Shown: positions 24,520 through 32,736, counted from the first letter of the stretch. The stretch is 38,246 nt of DNA from UBA4421 sp002704225 (GCA_902556425.1 CACDWG010000020.1:1-38246), one strand, 5' to 3'. The notes: generated by a model from the sequence alone, not told the origin. Translations and numbers: made by a program.

Positions 24520-24585
24520 AAAACCACCTCTAATGTACCCAGCGTCTACCTACAGCTACTATGTATAGCTAGAGGCTCCCCGGGC
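24520..24585 (+). repeat. Direct repeat B flanking the MotA-like gene
   Basis: Second copy of 23815-23880; starts AAAACCACCTCTAATG and shares GTACCCAGCGT and ACCTACAGCTACT. It follows a hairpin directly, as copy A follows a related inverted pair. Confidence 0.75.
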
Positions 24586-24732
24586 GCCCAAATAGAACCC
24601 CGCCCTTGTATCAGTTAAGCGGTAGGTGAAACGGTAGGGGTTTTCGTGCCCTTGACGGCCAAAGAAGACCTTGGAATGCTAGAGAACACATGAGTTGAGG
24701 GCGCCAACGGTGCCTAATTAAGGCAGTGACGG

Positions 24733-24753
24733 TGTCTCTGGCCACCATTTTCT
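24733..24753 (+). repeat. attR: right boundary of the tRNA-Phe island
   Basis: Perfect 21-base copy of the tRNA-Phe 3' end and following bases (19625-19645), direct orientation. It carries GGCCACCA without the rest of a tRNA, which is the expected product of site-specific integration. Confidence 0.85.
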
Positions 24754-25129
24754 ATGGTTGCTCGCTTCTCGAATCCCTCAAGCTGCTCGCGTTGGAGGTG
24801 TCTATTCGGGACTCGAGAAAACCCCTAACGCACTGCTTTATGTGGATTTATTTTCACGCCAATTCAATTATGCCCCCAGAAAAAACACTACAAATTTGCC
24901 GCGAATGGAATTCAAAACTAACGAGCTGTGAAACAAGCTTTCCCTTTTGCGCCTAGAAACTCTTCCATCTCGATCCTTTCCTTGTACTGGTGCGACTTCG
25001 GCATCAACGCAAGTAAACCAAGCTGCGCCGATTGCGCGGAGCATACTCGAAAAGGAAATACATTTGATTCGGGAATCTCGCAACCGTTTACGCGGGGCTT
25101 CGCTTCTCTGTGATCCCAAGTAGGACTCA
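24754..25129. other. Gene-free stretch downstream of the exported-protein operon
   Basis: No gene supported. A 125-codon minus-strand frame reads across it but has a composition unlike its neighbours, no ribosome site and overlaps the next gene. No terminator with a U-tract was seen for the operon ending at 25130. Confidence 0.4.
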
Positions 25130-25693
25130 TCATTTGAGTAACAGGCTTTTGTTGCCTGCCAGATAGCGCTCGAAGGCCACCAAGCATAAACTCGCCGAGT
25201 AGAGCCTCTTTTGGTCAAAACCAAAAACCACCCTTTCCTCGCCATAAACTCTCAGATAACAACCTTGAGTCTTGGCACCTCTGGCGCTTCGAGGATAGGA
25301 ATAGTCTGCGGGGATGCCTTGGTAGCGTTTTCTTGCAGCATTTATGTCCTCTATCACCCCCTCCAGACCCTCTTTTACTTCAAACGTTTTGAAGCCCAAG
25401 GCGCCACGGGGCAGCGATAGGCAATCTCGGTTATTGTCCTTTGCCGAACACATAAAACCGTAACGGCCATCCCGAAAGGATACAAAGCTGTTTCGTTCTC
25501 CTCCGGCATAGTACTCGGTAATCAGATACTGCGGTTTAGCGAAAGTGCTCTTACAGGCGACGAAGAACGTACCATCGTCAGCCTTTCCCACTCGCGACAG
25601 CTCCTCGCATAGCGCCAGGGATATCGTGGGCAGCACCAAGAACCAAGATGACAATAAGAGTTTCCAGCCACAGGCCGAAAAATCAGAAATCAT
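25130..25693 (-). CDS. Exported cysteine-rich protein, sixth gene of the operon
   Basis: A 187-residue protein from ATG 25693 (MISDFSACGWKLLLSS) with a signal peptide ending near TISLALC. The mature part holds several Cys (VACKST, FMCSAKDNNRDC, QGCYLR, ASLCLV) that could form disulfides in the periplasm. No family recognised. Its start overlaps the end of the preceding gene by 11 bases, so it is translationally coupled and the last member of the minus-strand operon. The longer in-frame start at 25813 lies well inside the preceding gene and lacks a signal peptide. Confidence 0.7.
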   Translation of the reverse strand: MISDFSACGWKLLLSSWFLVLPTISLALCEELSRVGKADDGTFFVACKSTFAKPQYLITEYYAGGERNSFVSFRDGRYGFMCSAKDNNRDCLSLPRGALGFKTFEVKEGLEGVIEDINAARKRYQGIPADYSYPRSARGAKTQGCYLRVYGEERVVFGFDQKRLYSASLCLVAFERYLAGNKSLLLK

Positions 25694-26303
25694 CGGCAAG
25701 CGAGCTTTTCTTACGATATCCGCTGGCCGGCTCAACCTTGGATCTTTTGGCGTCCTCTTTACCACTGGATTTTGCAGACTCCGCCATGACAACGGCAGCC
25801 CCAGCTGCGGCACGAGAGAATTCAGGCTTCCATCCCATACGTACTAAGAGATATTTGCCTTCAGCATCGACGCATTCATCCAGTTTCACAACGCCCGACA
25901 TCACTGCCGAGGTGTCGTTTTTCATCAGGTTAAGTGTGCTTTCCAACTCGTCAGCCGATCCGGTGGTGTTACCATCTTGGTCCGTATTTTGCGACGTTTC
26001 GATCAACGAGGACGCTACCGTCGACGCACTAAAATCACTGGTAATAAATTCAGAAAACGATCGTCGTGCGCTGAGCTCCGCTTTACGTCGCGCATCGCTC
26101 ATCAAGCTGCGCTTGGCAACAAGAAACGTGCCCTCTCCATACATGGACAGGGAGCGAATGCTTCCGTCTTCATTGAACTTAGGCACGATGCCTTCAAACG
26201 CGTCCGCTTCGCTTTCAAAAGCACTGCAGTTTGCATATCCAAGAGATGACAAGCTCGAAAGCGTAGCCACCCAAATCAGTTTTTTACCAATCGCTCTGAA
26301 CAT
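25683..26303 (-). CDS. Exported paralogue of the N-terminal domain of the preceding gene product
   Basis: A 206-residue protein with a signal peptide (KLIWVATLSSLSSLGYA). Its residues ~27-165 are a clear copy of the N-terminal domain encoded by 26284-27846: 36 of 46 positions identical from AFEGIVPKFNEDG to RRKAELSAR, and later both read VKLDECVD and MGWKP/LGWKP. The C-terminal domain of the longer paralogue is absent, replaced by a Ser/Lys-rich tail. It starts 20 bases inside the end of the longer gene. The domain (a Gly-Glu-Gly strand followed by an R..L..DARRKAELRAR helix) resembles LPP20/FlgT-N-type envelope domains; that is inference. Confidence 0.78.
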   Translation of the reverse strand: MFRAIGKKLIWVATLSSLSSLGYANCSAFESEADAFEGIVPKFNEDGSIRSLSMYGEGTFLVAKRSLMSDARRKAELSARRSFSEFITSDFSASTVASSLIETSQNTDQDGNTTGSADELESTLNLMKNDTSAVMSGVVKLDECVDAEGKYLLVRMGWKPEFSRAAAGAAVVMAESAKSSGKEDAKRSKVEPASGYRKKSSLADDF

Positions 26304-27846
26304 CCGCTTTCATATCCTCAAATTGTTTGTCTACTTCTTTCGTCAGCGCCCGAATATCTGGCTGGGGCTCAAAAGCACTGGGTACCGCACTGCCATCTGA
26401 ACCGCCTATTTTTTTGCTCAAGTGCCGGCCAAGCCTACCAGCCATAAATAGCGCCATTTCCTCTGTCGGTCTATCGGTTTGGAATTTTTTGTTCCGTTGA
26501 GGAAAGCGGCGACTGTCAATTAAGTTAGTAGTAGCGACCTCGATCACCTTGGTGGACACCGTTAAATTAAAAACCATTCGCTCAATCACTTGTTGCCCTA
26601 CCTGTCTCTTGTCCAACTCGTATTTGAACTGTTCGACGACGGGTACAAGCATTAGGTCCGCCCCGACTTTATTCCCCAGCTTCGCCATTTCAGCAACGTT
26701 ACCAGAGGATTGGATGCTCGCCAGCTCGCTGTCCGCAAGGCGCGTGTATGCGCGATCTAGAATCGTCACTTTCGCAGTGGCGTTCATCACCGTCTCTAAC
26801 TCCGAGCGCAGCAAATCTGCAAAGGCGCTAAACATCTGATCCGACGCATCGACGCCGGAACCAGGCTGGGGCGGCACGACGATCATCGTTGACTTCGACT
26901 GGTCTATCGAGGTTTGATATTTCGGCACCGTAACGCTGAGCATCACCCTATGCTCACCACCCACAACACTCTGCTCAACGTAGCTCCAAGCTCGGATAAA
27001 ACCGCTCGTGCTACTTTGAACCGCGTTATTAGAAGACGATTGTTCAACCACCGCGTCAAGTTCGTAACCACCAACCGACGCGCTCAGCGTGTCTACTGAA
27101 TCGACAACGCTGGACTGAGAAGCAAACTGCTCACCAAAAACTTGGGATACTGCTGACTTCAAAGCCTCGTTCGTCGCGGCACGCAGATTCACCCCGACGC
27201 CACTAGTTTCCAGCGTGATCAATTCTACCCCGGCCAGCTTACCGCTATCGGATGCTTCCTTGGCATTGCCTGGAGCGGCTCCGTTAGAGGACCGTCTGAT
27301 AGTCGTCTCAGTCGGCGCAGGAGCATTCATTTTGGTGTTGGCTGACGCTGCCGCTAGAGACATTGATGGCTTCCAGCCAAGAGTCACCAAGACGTACTTC
27401 TGATCAACATCAACGCATTCATCAAGCTTCACGATGCCCGTCAACGTCGCTGACGCGTCATTGCGCATTTGCGTTAACGTACTGCTCAGTTCGGTTGCGT
27501 TACCCACCGTTTGGCCATCCTGATTGGTAGTTTGCGACGTCTCAACGAGGTCTTTTGCGAGAGTTTGGCTATCAAAATCGCTTTTAAGAAACTCCGCATA
27601 AGCCTGCCGGGCGCGCAGCTCTGCCTTGCGGCGCGCATCCGCAATGAGCGAACGCTTTGACGTGAGAAATGTACCCTCCCCGTACATGATCAGAGCCCGC
27701 AGGCTGCCATCTTCGTTGAACTTTGGCACCACACCGCTAAAAGCTTCAGCTTCAGCCTCATATGCGGCGCAGGACTCACTTGCCGAGGCGGTAATCGGCC
27801 CAAATGCGGTCAACCACAACGACGCTACAAAAATAATGCTGCGCAT
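26284..27846 (-). CDS. Exported two-domain protein with CsgG/FlgT-like C-terminal region
   Basis: A 520-residue protein with a signal peptide (1-~22). Domain one (~25-165) is shared with the gene downstream. A Ser/Ala/Pro-rich linker follows (~170-203). Domain two opens with GVELITLETSGVGVNLRAATNEALKSAVSQ and GFIRAWSYVEQ..GGEHRVMLSVTV, as in FlgT-type proteins. It continues with FADLLRSELE..AKVTILDRAY, SGNVAEMAKLGNKVGADLMLVPVVEQFKYE, the arrangement seen in CsgG/TolB-N-like envelope proteins. There is no convincing lipobox, so it is probably periplasmic and not an outer-membrane lipoprotein. GGGAG precedes the ATG; it follows the Tat-signal gene after 15 bases. Confidence 0.78.
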   Translation of the reverse strand: MRSIIFVASLWLTAFGPITASASESCAAYEAEAEAFSGVVPKFNEDGSLRALIMYGEGTFLTSKRSLIADARRKAELRARQAYAEFLKSDFDSQTLAKDLVETSQTTNQDGQTVGNATELSSTLTQMRNDASATLTGIVKLDECVDVDQKYVLVTLGWKPSMSLAAASANTKMNAPAPTETTIRRSSNGAAPGNAKEASDSGKLAGVELITLETSGVGVNLRAATNEALKSAVSQVFGEQFASQSSVVDSVDTLSASVGGYELDAVVEQSSSNNAVQSSTSGFIRAWSYVEQSVVGGEHRVMLSVTVPKYQTSIDQSKSTMIVVPPQPGSGVDASDQMFSAFADLLRSELETVMNATAKVTILDRAYTRLADSELASIQSSGNVAEMAKLGNKVGADLMLVPVVEQFKYELDKRQVGQQVIERMVFNLTVSTKVIEVATTNLIDSRRFPQRNKKFQTDRPTEEMALFMAGRLGRHLSKKIGGSDGSAVPSAFEPQPDIRALTKEVDKQFEDMKADVQSDW

Positions 27847-27861
27847 GACGCCCGCTCCCTG

Positions 27862-28569
27862 CTATGCGAACCCAGCCAGCTGTGAATCCATTTCTGAATC
27901 ATCAGGTGTCGCAACACCTTTAGTCTTCATGAGGCTCATCAGCGACTTGCCGGTTTTGGCAGAATCAATCAAGAACTTGATTATCCTAGGCCCCAGTACA
28001 GGAATGTCTTTCGCCGCAGAGATCGCTGCGCGACCGTCTCGAAAGCCAGGCGCACCCAAACCAGAGGCATTTTGCACCGTGTCCTTCACCGCCATTGCCA
28101 CCGAGACACCAGAAATCAAAGTTGGCATGTAGTCAGCGGCAGCTTTGCCCAACGCGGCTTTTTGTTCGTCCGTCAACGCCTCTGACTCTTGCAGCTTAGC
28201 TTCGATCAGCGCTTGAGTAGACGCAGAATTTTCAGCAACTGCCTTCAGGTCGCCAGACCCCATCGCATCACCCTTTTCTGCGAGATTGCCCGCTTCGCCC
28301 CTAAGAGCCTCGGCTTCGCTTTTGAGATCGAGCGCATCCGCGATATCAGCCGCTATCAGCGCCTGCTTCTGAGCCGTCGCTGCAAACGAAGCTTTTGCCT
28401 CGCCAAAGCTTTTGGCTATGTCTTTCCAAGACGCAGCACCAGCGCCCCCTTTGCCTCCACCGAGCGCGCCGCCAATTTTATCAAGCCCCCCAAAAGCACC
28501 TAAAGCCTGTACGCTAAAGGTTGCCCCTGCAAAACCCGTCACCGCGCCTAAAAATTTTCTTCTTTCCAT
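27862..28569 (-). CDS. Probable Tat-exported helical protein
   Basis: A 235-residue protein with a twin-arginine-type leader, MERRKFLGAVTGFAGA, matching the R-R-x-F-L pattern, and a moderately hydrophobic core ending near VQALG. A Gly-rich stretch (GGLDKIGGALGGGKGG) follows, then Ala/Glu/Lys-rich amphipathic helices and a final segment with PVLGPRIIKFLIDSAKTG. No enzyme motif is seen. AAAGGAG lies seven bases before the ATG. Third gene of the operon. Tat export is inferred from the leader; a Sec route is possible. Confidence 0.72.
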   Translation of the reverse strand: MERRKFLGAVTGFAGATFSVQALGAFGGLDKIGGALGGGKGGAGAASWKDIAKSFGEAKASFAATAQKQALIAADIADALDLKSEAEALRGEAGNLAEKGDAMGSGDLKAVAENSASTQALIEAKLQESEALTDEQKAALGKAAADYMPTLISGVSVAMAVKDTVQNASGLGAPGFRDGRAAISAAKDIPVLGPRIIKFLIDSAKTGKSLMSLMKTKGVATPDDSEMDSQLAGFA

Positions 28570-28631
28570 GTCGATTCTCCTTTCTACATCAATGGTAATT
28601 GCAAAGCGTTAGCGTGCAATTGTTTTGCTAT

Positions 28632-29726
28632 CTATCTCAATCCCTTTTGTTGCAGCTGGGCCACAACGGTATCCATCGCATATTTTACTGCCTCGTTATA
28701 AGCATTGGTCTCCGCCACAGACGCATTCCCCCGATCTTGTCCGTATACCACTTGCGGTCTAACAGACGCCGCGGTGCGAGCGCGACCGTCATCCAAAGTC
28801 CACACGCGGAAAGCGACCGTCGCAGGCACTCTAACAGTGCCGCGCGCGGCATCTTCTTGGGGTGTGCCAATATCAATCGTGCCCATACCGAGGAAGGTCC
28901 AACCCGCGTCTATCGCGGCGATCTGATAGACTTTTCTTATGCGATTTGGCATCCGTCCGCTTTCTCGCATCTGGTCTACGATTTCATCCAGATATGGCAC
29001 GTCGTCTAGCTGATCAACACCCATTGGTTCAAAGCCAGCATTCACCAAATACTCTTCAACGACAAAGGCAACTTCCTCGCTGATTTCAATAGATGGCTGA
29101 TACACCACATCGTCACGCTTCCGCTCAGAAGAGCCACCAGTGCGCTTGATATCCATTGATTTTGCTCTAGCGCTATCGATACTTTGCTCTTCATCAGAAG
29201 CGCTGGTCTCAGTCAGGGACGCCAGAGAGTCCGTTTCCGACACAGTGGTTCGCTTGACTTCAAAACTTTTTCTAGAGTCTTCCACTCGCGCAACGAACAT
29301 GGCTCCAAAATCGCTGCCATAGCCACTCCCTTGAGTTCCCGCCGACGAATTATTTGCAAGATACACATCCAAAGCCGAGGGATTAATCTGAGCTACAATT
29401 GCTACCTTATACTGCTTCGTCGACTTCTCCCGTTTCTCTTGCTGGATCTGAACCTCAGCAATATAGGTATCGATATCAGCCACCAAGGTATCAAAGTCCG
29501 CTATAAGCATGCGTTGTTTAGCCATCGGCATAGAACTTAAAAACTTTTTTAGGGCTACGCTTTTCGCATCAGCCAAAGCCGCGTCTCGAGACGCGGTTTT
29601 CTTGAATGACTTGTACTCATAAGTACCGACCGCAGAAACCTGAACCAGGTCGTTGGCCGTCACATTGACAGTTAAAAATGCGGTGAGCAAAACAAGCCAA
29701 CCCCGAAAAATCATTCCTAACATCAT
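28632..29726 (-). CDS. Exported protein with LPP20/FlgT-like N-terminal domain
   Basis: A 364-residue protein. The start is placed at the tandem ATG (29726, MMLGMIFRGWLVLLTAF), after AAGGAGAAGGGG; 14 bases separate it from the upstream gene. The signal peptide ends near VTANDL. Residues ~25-125 (VSAVGTYEYKSFKKTASRDAALADAKSVALKKFL and a later strand YKVAIVAQI) repeat the logic of the domain in the two paralogues downstream. A Ser/Thr/Glu/Arg-rich linker follows. The C-terminal ~160 residues (VAFVVEEYLVNAGFEPM..DAGWTFLGMGTIDIG..YNEAVKYAMDTVVAQLQ) look like a second alpha/beta envelope domain. Function unknown. Confidence 0.75.
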   Translation of the reverse strand: MMLGMIFRGWLVLLTAFLTVNVTANDLVQVSAVGTYEYKSFKKTASRDAALADAKSVALKKFLSSMPMAKQRMLIADFDTLVADIDTYIAEVQIQQEKREKSTKQYKVAIVAQINPSALDVYLANNSSAGTQGSGYGSDFGAMFVARVEDSRKSFEVKRTTVSETDSLASLTETSASDEEQSIDSARAKSMDIKRTGGSSERKRDDVVYQPSIEISEEVAFVVEEYLVNAGFEPMGVDQLDDVPYLDEIVDQMRESGRMPNRIRKVYQIAAIDAGWTFLGMGTIDIGTPQEDAARGTVRVPATVAFRVWTLDDGRARTAASVRPQVVYGQDRGNASVAETNAYNEAVKYAMDTVVAQLQQKGLR

Positions 29727-29740
29727 ATTCCCCTTCTCCT

Positions 29741-30904
29741 TTACCAACCGTTGTCCAAAGCAGTTTTCCATGCGGATGCAAATTGCTTGTCTAACCTTTT
29801 AGCTTTAGGCGCCGCACGCTTAAAAAATTTCTTATCAGGCTTGGCCTTCAGATTCGAAGAAGTTTCCCGCAGCAGGCTGAAAAGTGATTGCGTGAAGTAA
29901 TACGTCTTATCTAGGTCCTTATCTGCAGCGACGACACCACAGCTTTCCTTCGTACGAACAAGCGGCGCCTCTAGAAGGCGATCTATGGGGCCATCTAAAA
30001 CTAGAGTGATAGCAACCGCGTGACAAAGGGTCTTTTGTTTGCGATCCACCGTTGAGATTTCCATTAGTCGTCGCAGCGTCATTGAAAATTCAAACGGCAC
30101 AGTCTTTGGCAGCTTGATACGGGTTGCCGCACTGGCAAAAGTCGCGACGAACTCATCGGTGAGCTCTGCACCTGAAGCGGTCGGCACTAGGGGGGCGTTC
30201 GTCGCATCTACAATATAACTCTCCAAGAGCCGAGCCACTTGCAAACTCCATGCATCTATATCTTTGACGTCAGGAAGCTCGGCTTCCGCCTCAGTTGAGA
30301 TTTCAACACTGGCGACCCTCACATACCGATCTGAAAAAGTTATTGCACTTGCGCCCTGCGCCCGGCTAAACATCTCTCTAAATACATTGGGACCGTCTAC
30401 GTCGCTAGACAGAAGGCGCCCAAAAGCCTCCCTTTTTTGGAGTGCAGTAGCCGGATTTGCCAGTGTGTCTGTGAATTGAACTACAACAGGTTTTGCATTG
30501 ATAAACCGACCCGTACCGAATTCAAAAAATAGCAAAGAGGCGAACACCCGATAGACATGGATGAAACTCGTTTTGCTACCGGTGACGTCCTTTACCATCG
30601 AGAAAGATTCGCCAGTGATCATGGGGGTCATAATCACGCCCTCGATTGCACCGCCAGAGATATAGTCCATGGACACAGAAAAGGAGTTGAACTGGGCTTT
30701 TTGAACCGTTTCTAAAGCCCACCTATCTAGATTCTCATCCGAGCATTCACCCGCTCTGCACAAATAACTGGCGACAGTTGGGAATAGTGATTCTCGACTC
30801 TCCCAGCCAGCAAAAGAAACTCCGCCCCAGTAAACCTGAGCTGCGCTTAGACTCTGAGCCAGAAACAAGGACCCAGTGATTAGAAGGAATCGAAATAGAA
30901 GCAT
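29741..30904 (-). CDS. Exported protein of unknown family, first gene of the operon
   Basis: A 387-residue protein with a strong signal peptide (MLLFRFLLITGSLFLAQSLSA) and mature start AQVYWGGVSFAG. The body alternates beta strands and helices and has a Cys pair near the N-terminus (YLCRAGECSD) plus two later Cys (TLCHA, ESCGV). The C-terminal ~40 residues are very basic (KPDKKFFKRAAPKAKR). ATG 30904 is preferred over the GTG at 30910. It leads a six-gene minus-strand unit (gaps 14 and 62 bases, then 15, then overlaps) and is divergent from the coiled-coil gene at 31444. No family recognised. Confidence 0.72.
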   Translation of the reverse strand: MLLFRFLLITGSLFLAQSLSAAQVYWGGVSFAGWESRESLFPTVASYLCRAGECSDENLDRWALETVQKAQFNSFSVSMDYISGGAIEGVIMTPMITGESFSMVKDVTGSKTSFIHVYRVFASLLFFEFGTGRFINAKPVVVQFTDTLANPATALQKREAFGRLLSSDVDGPNVFREMFSRAQGASAITFSDRYVRVASVEISTEAEAELPDVKDIDAWSLQVARLLESYIVDATNAPLVPTASGAELTDEFVATFASAATRIKLPKTVPFEFSMTLRRLMEISTVDRKQKTLCHAVAITLVLDGPIDRLLEAPLVRTKESCGVVAADKDLDKTYYFTQSLFSLLRETSSNLKAKPDKKFFKRAAPKAKRLDKQFASAWKTALDNGW

Positions 30905-31443
30905 AAGCACCGACTCTTTGCGGGACTAAACAGGAGTCTCTGCTTTCTGGCAACGACGCACAACCTATAATTTCCGATTCTCTTACCCGCGAGCTTTCTC
31001 CGACAGCGCTAATGACCATTAATTGCTAGTGATGTTTTCCGATACCGAATAGGTCACCTCTTGTGGAGCAGGTTTACTAAGCCTATTTGGCCAGTAGCCG
31101 CGGACGTCCGTTAGAAATGTCGCAAGCTCAATTCAGACGTCCCGAACACAGCCATTTTGTCAATCACTACTTGCCTCCCATAGGCAATGCGCTTTTCGTT
31201 TCTGCAGACGCCCCTGCATTTGATTTCCTCCAGAGCGGCTCAACAAAATCAAGAGCAGAACTAAGGCCAGCGATTAACGGACGATTCTGGGCGCTGCAAA
31301 AACCAACAGCAATTTTTAGTGCGAAAAAAACTGGTTTTTTCCTTAAATTAATGGTGCTTTAGGGCTGCCGCGGTTCCCTTTGTCCGAACATCGGGAATCT
31401 CGGTTTGAATATTAAGAAAAAGAGACAACGAGGGGACTAAATC
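30905..31443. other. Divergent intergenic region, probable shared control region
   Basis: About 540 bases between the first operon gene (minus) and the coiled-coil gene (plus). No supported gene: a 91-codon plus frame at 31087-31362 has no family look. An A6/T6 inverted pair (31325-31340) is too weak to call. AGGGG before 31444 is the ribosome site of the plus-strand gene. No clear regulator box found. Confidence 0.45.
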
Positions 31444-32172
31444 ATGGCTACAGCGAAAAGCAACAAGACCGCAGTTCAAAAAAATCGCAGGTCTATTTTT
31501 GAGGTTGAGGCAGCAGTAACTGCCAATCGGGCGAAGGCCTACGCCGCCCGATCCATCGTAGAGGAAAACAGAGCTGGAATTTTGAAAAACTACACCGCGG
31601 CTTTCATGGGAAATCGGCAGCTAGCAAATCAAAACACCGATGATGTATTCAGAAACAGACGCGCGGTGATCTCCAGTATTGAGGCAGCAACGCCCATTGA
31701 GGAAAACTACAGAGAGTCGCTACTCAATGAAGCAACCCTCGAATTTCTTGAACATAGAGCAGGACTGAACAGTGCAGTGCTCGGCGTTAACGAGAAAATG
31801 GTAGAGGTCAATAAACTGCTGATCGAAATCAACGACTCCATTATGGCGGCCAACGAAGGCATCGTTAAGTTCAACGAATCTCAAATTCAAAAAAACAACA
31901 AGTTACTTGCGGGTGCCCTTAAACCGTCGAAAGCCACACCGGCGTCGAATGCGGAAAGAATCAAGAAAAACGCCGCAAGAGCAAAAACCGTAAAAAGTGC
32001 GGCGCTCGCGAATTCCAAAAAAATGGATCAGATGACCAAGGAGATGCAAAAAAATCGGAGCAAAATTGAAGCCAACGCGGCCAAAATAATGGACCGCAGA
32101 GCGAGCATCGAAAAGAACGCGGCCAACATTGCAAAAAACCAGGCCAAGGTGGCGAAGATCATCGCCCCCTAG
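31444..32172 (+). CDS. Asparagine-heptad coiled-coil protein
   Basis: A 242-residue protein with no signal peptide or membrane helix, rich in Asn, Ala, Lys and Glu. It is almost one continuous heptad pattern: 24 of its 26 Asn fall on 7-residue grids in four blocks (7-49, 57-71, 88-151, 169-232). In the third block nine of ten possible slots are Asn. In the last block units such as QKNRSKI, EANAAKI, EKNAANI and AKNQAKV place Ile/Val four residues after Asn, an Asn-at-d register; in the middle block the Ile follows by three, Asn-at-a. Such polar core layers favour a defined oligomer. AGGGG precedes the ATG and a hairpin follows the stop. No family recognised. Confidence 0.85.
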   Translation: MATAKSNKTAVQKNRRSIFEVEAAVTANRAKAYAARSIVEENRAGILKNYTAAFMGNRQLANQNTDDVFRNRRAVISSIEAATPIEENYRESLLNEATLEFLEHRAGLNSAVLGVNEKMVEVNKLLIEINDSIMAANEGIVKFNESQIQKNNKLLAGALKPSKATPASNAERIKKNAARAKTVKSAALANSKKMDQMTKEMQKNRSKIEANAAKIMDRRASIEKNAANIAKNQAKVAKIIAP

Positions 32173-32191
32173 CGACTTTGACACTGGCGAG

Positions 32192-32227
32192 AAACGCTCA
32201 CGCAGAAATATCAAAGCGTGAGCATTT
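32192..32227 (+). terminator. Hairpin after the coiled-coil gene
   Basis: Eight-pair stem GCTCACGC (32196-32203) with GCGTGAGC (32216-32223), 12-base loop, then ATTTCATC. The T-run is short, so strength is uncertain. Confidence 0.55.
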
Positions 32228-32736
32228 CATCGACAAAGCTATTGGTTCAAAGCCTCTTGCAGCCTTCAAAGCGTCAAAACCTTCCAGCGTTCGCACCCAC
32301 GCCATTCTCTTTTAGAACACAATTTAGCCACTTTCTTCGCCAGTGAATTTTTGACTTAGCTTGAGCAACAGATCGCTGTATCGAAACAACCATTCAAATT
32401 TCACCCGCAGAACCACTGACGAATCACGTTTCACCAGTAATCTCACATTCTGAGTTCGGCAGGCACCAAGAAGAGGGGACCGTTAGTCTCAGCCAAAAAA
32501 AGCCAACAGGGCTCATAATGTCGTATCGGTTGTTGAGGTTGCCACGAAAAAACGCCACTGCTTCTGAACGTTGCTAGAGCGCATCGTCCCCTTTGTGCTT
32601 TGCGCAGAAAACGCCGGTTCTTAACACACGCTCACTGCAACAGTTCATCGAGATTTTCGCGTCGTTCGTCGGCCCGCCTTTGAGTATTTTACTGGCCTCA
32701 CCGAAGTTCGATTGGCCTTATATTCGGAAGCCTTCG
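32228..32736. other. Gene-free stretch
   Basis: No gene, repeat or recognisable site between the hairpin and the HXXEE-type gene. The frame of that gene is open back to 32593, but the added residues are not membrane-like and the ATG at 32737 is better placed. Confidence 0.4.

Larger units (their letters stand above)
24398..24732. other. Gene-free right end of the island
   Basis: Holds the terminator at 24480-24514 and repeat B. The last 150 bases before the attachment repeat contain no gene or obvious motif. Confidence 0.5.
19640..24753 (+). mobile_element. Decayed genomic island integrated at tRNA-Phe
   Basis: About 5.1 kb bounded by the 21-bp direct repeats at 19625-19645 and 24733-24753. 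An integrase N-terminal stub lies next to the tRNA and reads inward, the standard layout. The content is metabolic and membrane cargo plus gene remnants: orphan leader stubs, a fragment of a second element gene, and internal direct repeats. With the integrase broken the island is not expected to move by itself. Confidence 0.78.

Noticed and set aside
23815..24585. Integron gene cassette with attC sites
   Set aside because: The repeats lack the paired RYYYAAC/GTTRRRY core sites and fold of attC, and no integron-type integrase is seen.
24868..25245. Minus-strand frame of 125 codons after the operon
   Set aside because: Overlaps the sixth operon gene in another frame, has no ribosome site and an unnatural mix of Arg, Ser and Trp.
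31325..31340. A6/T6 hairpin as a terminator
   Set aside because: Six A-T pairs with a four-base loop would be too unstable, and no upstream gene needs it.
31087..31362. Ninety-one-codon plus-strand frame in the divergent intergenic region
   Set aside because: No ribosome site, no recognisable domain, and composition unlike neighbouring genes; it spans the probable control region.
32593..32736. Longer start for the HXXEE-type protein
   Set aside because: The extra 48 residues are not conserved-looking, carry no signal or membrane helix, and the ATG at 32737 has a better ribosome site.
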